Assembly (NCBI RefSeq): GCF_026625825.1
Contig: NZ_CP113065.1
Location: 1,984,001-2,048,000, forward strand
Direction of reading: 5' to 3'
Length of the DNA: 64,000 nt
Source: Pseudoxanthomonas sp. SL93
GTDB lineage: Bacteria > Pseudomonadota > Gammaproteobacteria > Xanthomonadales > Xanthomonadaceae
Shown here: positions 58,528 to 64,000 of the stretch, one piece after another
Numbering within the stretch: position 1 is the first letter of the stretch
Layout of the letters: each line of letters opens with the position of its first letter
Position numbers and translations under genes: made by a program
The notes under the pieces: model-generated
The model's input: only the letters and a program-made list of their open reading frames with translations
Databases searched by the model: none
Told to the model about the DNA's origin: nothing

Positions 58528-61500
58528 TCAGGCGCGCAGGGCCTGCAGGCGTTGCGCGAGCTTCTTTGGCGATACGCCTGACCGTGCGCCCAGTTCCTGT
58601 GCGAACACGGATACGCGCAGTTCCTCCAGGTCCCAGCGAAGCGCCTGCCATTCGGGCTGGCCGCCCTGCCCATCGGCCACGGCCTGCCGCAACGCGTCCA
58701 CGAATGGCTTGAGTTCCAGCATGCGTGCCTGGTCGCGCGCGGGATCGCGCTTGGCCCGTTCCGCGCGCAGGGTCATCGCCTTCAGGTAGCGCGGCAGCTG
58801 CGCGAGGGCATCGGCCGGCGTTTCCCGCAGGAAGCCCGCATGCACCAGCGCGGCCAGCTGGTCGCGCAGGTCGTCCAGGTTGCCGCGCGCCCAGCCCATC
58901 AGCGGCGCTTCCAGTTGCGGCTTCAGTTCGGCCACCGCGGACAGGATCGCTTCGGCCAGCTTCAGGCGCTCCATCGCTTCGCCGAACAGGCGCCTGCCGG
59001 CATCCTCGCGACGCTGTTCGAACGCGGCGCGGTCGCGGATGCTTTCAAGTCCGTCGGCGAGGACCGCGTTGAGCGCGGCATCGACGATGTCGCCACGCAG
59101 GCGTTCCTGCGATTCGATCGCGGCATACAGCAGGCCGGTCTTCGGCGACACCGGCAGCTGCTTGCGGGCCTGCTTCACCTTGTCGGCCAAGGCGAATTCC
59201 AGCAGTCGACGCACGCCACGCGGATGTGCGGCCTGCGCCTGCGCGCGGTCGGCGAACACGTGCAGGGCCACGCTGTCGCCGTCATCGCGCAACGCGGGGT
59301 ACGCGGGCACCCCGGCTTCGCCCGGCACCTGCAGCGGAATCGGCTGCGCCGGGAAATCATGCAGGCCGGCCGCCGCCATCTCGCGGCCCGCGCGCGCGGC
59401 GAACGCCTGCCCGGCGCGATCACCGAAGCGCGCACGCAAGTCCTCGAGATCGCGCGACTCGGCCAGCACGCGGCCTTCACCGCCGCCTCGCGGGTCTTCG
59501 CGCAGGCGCAGGTTCATGCGCAGGTGCGGCTCCAGCGCGGCCTCATCGAAATCGATGGCGGCGACCGCCACGCCGGTGGCGCGGGAAAGGAACCGCGCCA
59601 GTTCGCCACGCACATCGTCGGCGCTCGGCTTCGGGAACGCCTCGAAGAACGCCCGCGCGAAATCCGGCGCCGGCACGTAGTTGCGCCGCATCGCCTTGGG
59701 CAGGCTGCGGATCAGGCCCGACGCCTTGTCGGCAACAAAACCCGGTGCCAGCCACGACAGGCGCGCGGGGTCGAGTGCATTGAGCAGGTGCAACGGCACC
59801 TCCAGCGTCACGCCGTCATCGGCCGCACCCGGCTCGAATCTGTAGTGCAGGGGCAGCCGCGCATCGCCGAGCGCGAAGTACTTCGGGAACCGGTCTTCCT
59901 CGCTGCCCTCGCCGGGCAGCAGGTCCAGCAGTGACCAGTGCAGGGCACGGCGCTTGTCCGCCGGCAGCGCCTTCCACCACCCATCCAGGCCGGCGGCGGA
60001 ATGGATGTCCGACGGTACGCGGTCGAGGTACCAGCGAGCCTGCCAGTCCTCGTCGGCCACCAGGCCGGCGCGGCGCAGCTTGGCTTCTTCCTCGCGGGCC
60101 AGCTCCAGCGTCTTCAGGTTGTCGGCCACGAACGCGGCGCGCGTACTGATTTCGCCCGTGACCAGGGCCTGGCGCACGAAGATGTCATGTGCTTCGCCGG
60201 GCGCGATGCGGCCATAGTGCACTGGTTTTTTCTGCGCCAGCACCAGTCCGAACAGGCTGATCTGCTCCGATGCCAGCACCTGCCCCTGCGCGCGCGACCA
60301 GTGTGGGTCGAAATGCTTGCGCAGCAGCAGGTGCGGCAGCTCGGCGATCACCCAGTCAGGCTCGATCGCCGCCAGCGTCATGCCCCACACCTTCTGGGTG
60401 TCCAGCAGGTTGGCCGCCAGCAGCCACGGCGGCGTCCGCTTGGACAGCGCCGAACCGGGAAACGGCAGGAAGCGGCGCTGGCGCGGCGCCTGGAAGTCGC
60501 CCTTCTCGGTGCGATGACCGATCTGCGTCGGCAGGCCGGCGATCAGCGCGCGGTGCAGGGTCTGGTAGGCACTGGCGCGCGCGCGTTCGCTGTAGCCGCC
60601 GGAGGCCGGCGCCTGGTCCTGCTGCGCGCGCGCCGCCACGGGTGCAGGGGAGGCTTCGGCCTTGCCTTCCCGCGCCAGGCGTGCGGCCCGGTGCAACTGG
60701 CCACGGGTCGCCTTGACCGCGGCGGCGCTGTCATCGCGCACGACCGGCGGCGCACGGCTGCCGTCGAGCAGCGGCGCCATCGAGGCATCGGCGTCTTCTT
60801 CCTTCCAGCCGAGTTCCTCGCACAGCAGGCGCAGCTGGCGATGCAGCTCGCGCCACTCGCGCATGCGCAGGAACCCGAGGAAGTGACGGCCGCACCAGTC
60901 GCGCAGCTTCGATTGGGTGAGGTCTTCGTGCGCCTGCCGATAGGCATCCCACAGCCGCAGGACACCGACGAATTCGGAGCGGCCATCGGCGAACTGGGCA
61001 TGCGCGGTATCCGCTGCGCCGCGCGCGTCGGCCGGACGCTCGCGCGGATCCTGGATACCCAGGAACGACGCGATCACCAGCATCGGCCGCAGGCAGCCCG
61101 CGGCCTGCGCGGCGACCAGCATGCGTGCGAGTTTCACGTCCACCGGCAACCGCGCCATCTGCTTGCCGATAGCGGTCAGGCGGCGTTCGCCGTCGATCGC
61201 GCCCAGTTCGGTCAGCTGCTGCCAGCCATCGGCGACGGCGCGTTCGTCGGGGGCTTCCAGGAACGGGAAGTCCTCGATCCGCCCCAGGCCCAGCTGCAAC
61301 ATGCGCAGGATCACCCCACCCAGGCTGGAACGGCGGATTTCGGGGTCGGTGAACTCGGCGCGGGACTGGAAATCGGCCTCGGCGTACAGGCGGTAGCAGA
61401 TGCCTTCGGCAACACGGCCGCAGCGGCCCTTGCGCTGGTTGGCGCTGGCCTGCGAAATGGGCTCGATGTGCAGGCGGTCGAGCTTGTTGCGCGGGCTGTA

Positions 61501-62655
61501 GCGCTTGACGCGGGCGAAGCCGGGATCGACCACGTAGCGGATGCGCGGCACGGTCAGCGAGGTCTCGGCCACGTTGGTCGCCAGCACGATCCGACGGCTC
61601 GGTCCCGGGTTGAACACGCGGTCCTGGTCCTGGTTGGACAGGCGCGCGTACAGCGGCAGCACTTCGGTTTGCCGGTACTTGCGCCGCTCCAGCGCCTGGT
61701 GCGCATCACGGATCTCGCGCTCGCCGGGCAGGAAGACCAGCACGTCGCCGCGCGCGTCCAGCCGGGTGATTTCGTCGATGGCACCGACGATGGCATCGTT
61801 GACCGTGCGGTCGCCACCGCGGTCTTCCTCGCCCTCGTGCGCTTCCCCTTCCAGCGGCCGGTAGCGGACCTCCACCGGGTAGGTGCGGCCTTCCACGCTG
61901 ATCACCGGGGCATCGTCGAAGTGGCGGGCGAAGCGTTCGGTATCGATGGTCGCCGAGGTGACGATGACCTTCAGGTCGCGGCGCTTGCGCAGCAGCTGCT
62001 TCAGGTAGCCGAGCAGGAAGTCGATGTTGAGGCTGCGCTCGTGCGCCTCGTCGACGATGATCGTGTCGTAGGCCGACAGCCAGCGGTCGCTGGCGATTTC
62101 CGCCAGCAGGATGCCGTCGGTCATGAACTTGATGTGGGTGTCCTCGCCGACCTGGTCGTTGAAGCGCACCTGGAAGCCGACGCCCCGGCCCACCTCGGTC
62201 TTCAGCTCTTCCGCCACGCGGCGTGCCACCGCGCGCGCGGCGATCCGGCGCGGCTGGGTGCAGCCGATCATGCCGGCCACGCCGCGACCGGCCGCCAGGC
62301 ACAGCTTGGGCAGCTGGGTGGTCTTGCCGGACCCGGTCTCGCCGGCGATCACCACCACCTGATGGTTGCGGATCAGCTCGATGATGCGCTCGCCTTCCCG
62401 GGCGATCGGCAGGGAAGCGTCAAGTGTCACCGCAGGCACGGTGGACTGGCGGCTTTGCCGGCTGGCGATGGAGGCGTTCAATGCCTGCTCGAATGCCTGG
62501 CGCGCGCTGGCATCGGCCGGCTTGCCCTGCCAGCGCGACCACAACCCGTGCAGCCGGCCGCGGTCGCGACTCAGCGCGCGGTCGAGCGCACGCCGCGCCT
62601 GGTCGAGGGCGGCCCGGTCGGGATGGGTGGGGGAAGGTGCGGGCGGGGTCGTCAT
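58528..62655 (-). CDS. hrpA: ATP-dependent RNA helicase HrpA
   Basis: 1375 aa from MTTPPAPSPTHPDR (E. coli HrpA is 1300). DEAH-box SF2 helicase: Walker A is IAGETGSGKTTQLPKL, DEAH box VDEAHERSLNID, SAT motif VTSATIDTERFARHF, and RKGRCGRVAEGICYRLY as motif VI. The helicase-associated and OB-fold domains follow, then the long C-terminal region specific to HrpA (about 790-1375). It rescues collided ribosomes and processes some mRNAs. A GTG 33 bp upstream could give a slightly longer form. Divergent from dps. Confidence 0.95.
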   Translation of the reverse strand: MTTPPAPSPTHPDRAALDQARRALDRALSRDRGRLHGLWSRWQGKPADASARQAFEQALNASIASRQSRQSTVPAVTLDASLPIAREGERIIELIRNHQVVVIAGETGSGKTTQLPKLCLAAGRGVAGMIGCTQPRRIAARAVARRVAEELKTEVGRGVGFQVRFNDQVGEDTHIKFMTDGILLAEIASDRWLSAYDTIIVDEAHERSLNIDFLLGYLKQLLRKRRDLKVIVTSATIDTERFARHFDDAPVISVEGRTYPVEVRYRPLEGEAHEGEEDRGGDRTVNDAIVGAIDEITRLDARGDVLVFLPGEREIRDAHQALERRKYRQTEVLPLYARLSNQDQDRVFNPGPSRRIVLATNVAETSLTVPRIRYVVDPGFARVKRYSPRNKLDRLHIEPISQASANQRKGRCGRVAEGICYRLYAEADFQSRAEFTDPEIRRSSLGGVILRMLQLGLGRIEDFPFLEAPDERAVADGWQQLTELGAIDGERRLTAIGKQMARLPVDVKLARMLVAAQAAGCLRPMLVIASFLGIQDPRERPADARGAADTAHAQFADGRSEFVGVLRLWDAYRQAHEDLTQSKLRDWCGRHFLGFLRMREWRELHRQLRLLCEELGWKEEDADASMAPLLDGSRAPPVVRDDSAAAVKATRGQLHRAARLAREGKAEASPAPVAARAQQDQAPASGGYSERARASAYQTLHRALIAGLPTQIGHRTEKGDFQAPRQRRFLPFPGSALSKRTPPWLLAANLLDTQKVWGMTLAAIEPDWVIAELPHLLLRKHFDPHWSRAQGQVLASEQISLFGLVLAQKKPVHYGRIAPGEAHDIFVRQALVTGEISTRAAFVADNLKTLELAREEEAKLRRAGLVADEDWQARWYLDRVPSDIHSAAGLDGWWKALPADKRRALHWSLLDLLPGEGSEEDRFPKYFALGDARLPLHYRFEPGAADDGVTLEVPLHLLNALDPARLSWLAPGFVADKASGLIRSLPKAMRRNYVPAPDFARAFFEAFPKPSADDVRGELARFLSRATGVAVAAIDFDEAALEPHLRMNLRLREDPRGGGEGRVLAESRDLEDLRARFGDRAGQAFAARAGREMAAAGLHDFPAQPIPLQVPGEAGVPAYPALRDDGDSVALHVFADRAQAQAAHPRGVRRLLEFALADKVKQARKQLPVSPKTGLLYAAIESQERLRGDIVDAALNAVLADGLESIRDRAAFEQRREDAGRRLFGEAMERLKLAEAILSAVAELKPQLEAPLMGWARGNLDDLRDQLAALVHAGFLRETPADALAQLPRYLKAMTLRAERAKRDPARDQARMLELKPFVDALRQAVADGQGGQPEWQALRWDLEELRVSVFAQELGARSGVSPKKLAQRLQALRA

Positions 62656-62745
62656 TTTTTCAGCAAGCGGTTGAAACTTTTTGCTCACGCCACATGTTCT
62701 AGTGTGTCTATTGTGCCGTCTCAACCCACCCTCAGGAGAATCCGC

Positions 62746-63300
62746 ATGGCCAAGCCGAAGACCAAGCCCGCCAAGACCAAGGCCACGCCCGTCAGCGCCC
62801 CCCTCGCATCGGCCCCCTCGGCCCCGAACATCGATATCGGGATCAGCGGCGGCGAACGCAAGAAGATCGCCGACGGCCTGTCGCGGTTCCTGGCCGACAG
62901 CTACACGCTTTACCTGAAGACCCACAATTTCCACTGGAACATCACCGGCGCGATGTTCAATTCGCTGCATACGATGTTCGAGACGCAGTACACCGAGCAG
63001 TGGACGGCGCTGGACGAGATCGCCGAGCGCATCCGTGCGCTGGGGTTCAACGCACCGGGTTCTTACCGCGAGTTCGTCAACCTGACCTCGATCCCGGAAG
63101 AGCCGGGCCTGACCGACAGCGCCGACTGGCGCGAGATGGTCCGCCAGCTGGTGATCGGCAACGAGGCGGTGTGCCGTACGGCGCGCAAGGTGCTGGACAT
63201 CGCCGACGACGCCGACGACGCGCCGACCGAGGATCTGCTGACCCAGCGCCTGCAGACGCATGAGAAGTACGCCTGGATGCTGCGTTCGCTGCTGCAGTAA
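62746..63300 (+). CDS. dps: Dps/ferritin-like DNA-protecting protein
   Basis: 184 aa from MAKPKTKPAKTKATP with AGGAG 8 nt upstream. A Lys/Pro/Ala-rich N-terminal tail (about 1-30), likely DNA-binding, is followed by the Dps four-helix bundle. The ferroxidase site is shared between subunits: LYLKTHNFHWNITG (His), then MFETQYTEQWTALDEIAERI with the Glu/Asp ligands. It oxidises and stores iron and shields DNA from peroxide. Upstream is TTGAAA (62671-62676) with no clear -10 behind it. Divergent from hrpA across 90 bp; it ends at a terminator. Confidence 0.93.
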   Translation: MAKPKTKPAKTKATPVSAPLASAPSAPNIDIGISGGERKKIADGLSRFLADSYTLYLKTHNFHWNITGAMFNSLHTMFETQYTEQWTALDEIAERIRALGFNAPGSYREFVNLTSIPEEPGLTDSADWREMVRQLVIGNEAVCRTARKVLDIADDADDAPTEDLLTQRLQTHEKYAWMLRSLLQ

Positions 63301-63321
63301 GCGACGCCGAGTGAATGCAAG

Positions 63322-63346
63322 ACGCCCGGCTGGTCCGGGCGTTTTG
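63322..63346 (+). terminator. Rho-independent terminator after dps
   Basis: An 8-bp stem (ACGCCCGG at 63322-63329 with CCGGGCGT at 63335-63342) is closed by a 5-nt loop and followed by TTTT. It lies 21 bp past the dps stop. Confidence 0.85.
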
Positions 63347-63573
63347 CTGTCAGCCTTCCCTGCTGTTTAGCCCCTCTCCCTGATGTCGAGCTCCTCTCCC
63401 TGCGGCGACCGAAGGAAGTCCGTGTGGGAGAGAGGGGGCGGGGTGAGGGCCAACGGTGTGCGTCGCGCGTGTGGCCCTGGGAGCGTGTCCATCGGGCGCG
63501 CGGTTGCTACATGTTTCCTGGCCTGACGGGGTGGTTCTATTAGTGCGCCAGCATGGCGCGCTCGCCGCGGGGC
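63347..63573. other. Intergenic stretch with CTCTCCC/GGGAGAG-type repeats
   Basis: No gene is recognised. The segment at about 63370-63450 holds CCCTCTCCC and CTCCTCTCCC followed by GTGGGAGAGAGGGGGCGGGGTGAGG on the same strand. This gives imperfect stem-loop potential of the kind scattered through Xanthomonadaceae intergenic DNA. The reading frames here are short and carry no family signature. Confidence 0.45.
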
Positions 63574-63607
63574 CCTACTTTTCTTTGCTTGTGCAAAGAA
63601 AAGTAGG
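63574..63607. repeat. Perfect 15-bp hairpin
   Basis: CCTACTTTTCTTTGC (63574-63588) and GCAAAGAAAAGTAGG (63593-63607) are exact inverse complements around a TTGT loop. It introduces the long inverted element that follows. Confidence 0.9.
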
Positions 63608-64000
63608 CAAAAGAAAGCACACCCCGGCGGTCCGCCCGCCGCACGCGGCGGGTGCGCAGTCCCGGCGGGAATTTTCGTAAGGGCCATCCTGGCCCATACG
63701 AAAACGGCGCACGTCCTGTGCGCCGCCCTGCGGGTTTGACCCGCCGGGGCCGCCGGACCTCAGGGGCCCCGAAGCTGCGCCGGATAAATCCGTACGCAGT
63801 GCTTTGCTGTCGCTTTTGCAGTTGCTTTTGGGCCCCCTTGAGGCACGGCGAGTGGGCCGGGTAAAACCCGAAGGGCGCCGCCCTGGATGGGCGGCGTTTT
63901 CGTATGGCACAGGGATGTGCCTTACGAAAATTCCCGGCCCGCTCGCGGACCCGGAGCGAAGCGCAGGGCGTGCCGCCTGGGGTGTGTTTCTTTGCTTCTT
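63608..64000. repeat. Large inverted non-coding repeat with nested hairpins (cut by the window end)
   Basis: The left arm (from about 63608) and right arm (to 64000) are diverged inverted copies of one unit. The unit runs AAAGAAA-CACACCCC, a GC-rich stretch, then GGGAATTTTCGTAAG, a hairpin, CATACGAAAAC and GGCG. Each arm holds its own hairpin bounded by TTTTCGTA/TACGAAAA: 63672-63704 and 63897-63930. GC-rich hairpins near 63729-63745 and 63859-63871 add to the structure. Two or three short frames cross it, with no support as genes. Confidence 0.75.

Noticed and set aside
59938..62745. 5' extension of the dps frame by about 936 codons
   Set aside because: Antisense to hrpA; the ribosome binding site and Dps homology support the ATG at 62746.
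63367..63910. Short frames on both strands in the terminal repeat region
   Set aside because: They cross hairpin arms and repeats, have basic low-complexity translations and no start signals.
1..64000. CRISPR arrays, prophage genes, insertion sequences, tRNA or rRNA genes
   Set aside because: No regularly spaced repeats, transposase, integrase or phage structural proteins, and no tRNA-like or rRNA sequence was recognised.

Overview
The window is about 64 kb of GC-rich, densely packed chromosome. Gene order and protein sequences point to the gammaproteobacterial family Xanthomonadaceae (Pseudoxanthomonas, Stenotrophomonas, Xanthomonas or Lysobacter-like); the genus cannot be fixed from the sequence. 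The evidence is the lptD-surA-pdxA-rsmA-apaG-apaH run, a Pil-Chp operon of the Xylella/Xanthomonas type (pilG-pilI-pilJ-chpA-chpB-chpC, with no pilH or pilK), and a gshB-tonB pair diverging from it. No tRNA, rRNA, CRISPR array, insertion sequence or prophage was seen.

Layout. 1-5.7 kb, plus strand: envelope biogenesis and housekeeping operon (lptD 3' end, surA, pdxA, rsmA, apaG, apaH, a DUF1287 lipoprotein). 5.7-11.4 kb, minus strand: folA, thyA, lgt, two TPM-domain proteins with lemA, terC, dgkA. 11.6-16.3 kb: a secreted SGNH hydrolase, a secreted subtilase, then a sigma factor with a VOC protein and isoaspartyl peptidase. 16.4-22 kb: a MacAB-like ABC exporter beneath its own two-component system. 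22-28.6 kb: small membrane proteins, mazG, cysQ, nudE, and on the plus strand bioA and rsmE. 28.7-39.7 kb: the Pil-Chp chemosensory operon for type IV pilus motility, behind a good sigma-70 promoter. 39.9-49.9 kb: gshB, tonB, tsaB, a YoaA-type helicase, mrcB and a two-domain glycosyltransferase. 49.9-53.6 kb: the accessory region, clearly poorer in GC, a tandemly duplicated lipase/immunity cassette. 53.7-63.3 kb: a TPR protein, relA, a pair of secreted paralogues, hrpA and dps. 63.3-64 kb: a non-coding, hairpin-rich inverted repeat region with no convincing gene.

The most interesting locus is 49,895-53,632. It holds two lipoprotein genes, each overlapping by GTGA the start of a cytosolic-type class 3 lipase gene. 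One lipase is complete (Ser131/Asp178/His231 visible). The other stops just after its nucleophile motif, exactly where the sequence changes into a copy of the immunity-gene upstream region. This looks like an interbacterial phospholipase effector with periplasmic lipoprotein immunity, duplicated so that an extra, diverged immunity gene is kept beside a dead toxin stub. The delivery system is not in the window.

Other points worth following: a MacA-like adaptor carrying a CpxP/Spy-like helical insert, a CheB-like protein that has lost the usual catalytic motifs, and three genes (rsmA, apaG, bioA) with a -10-like hexamer exactly 6 nt before the ATG, suggesting leaderless mRNAs.
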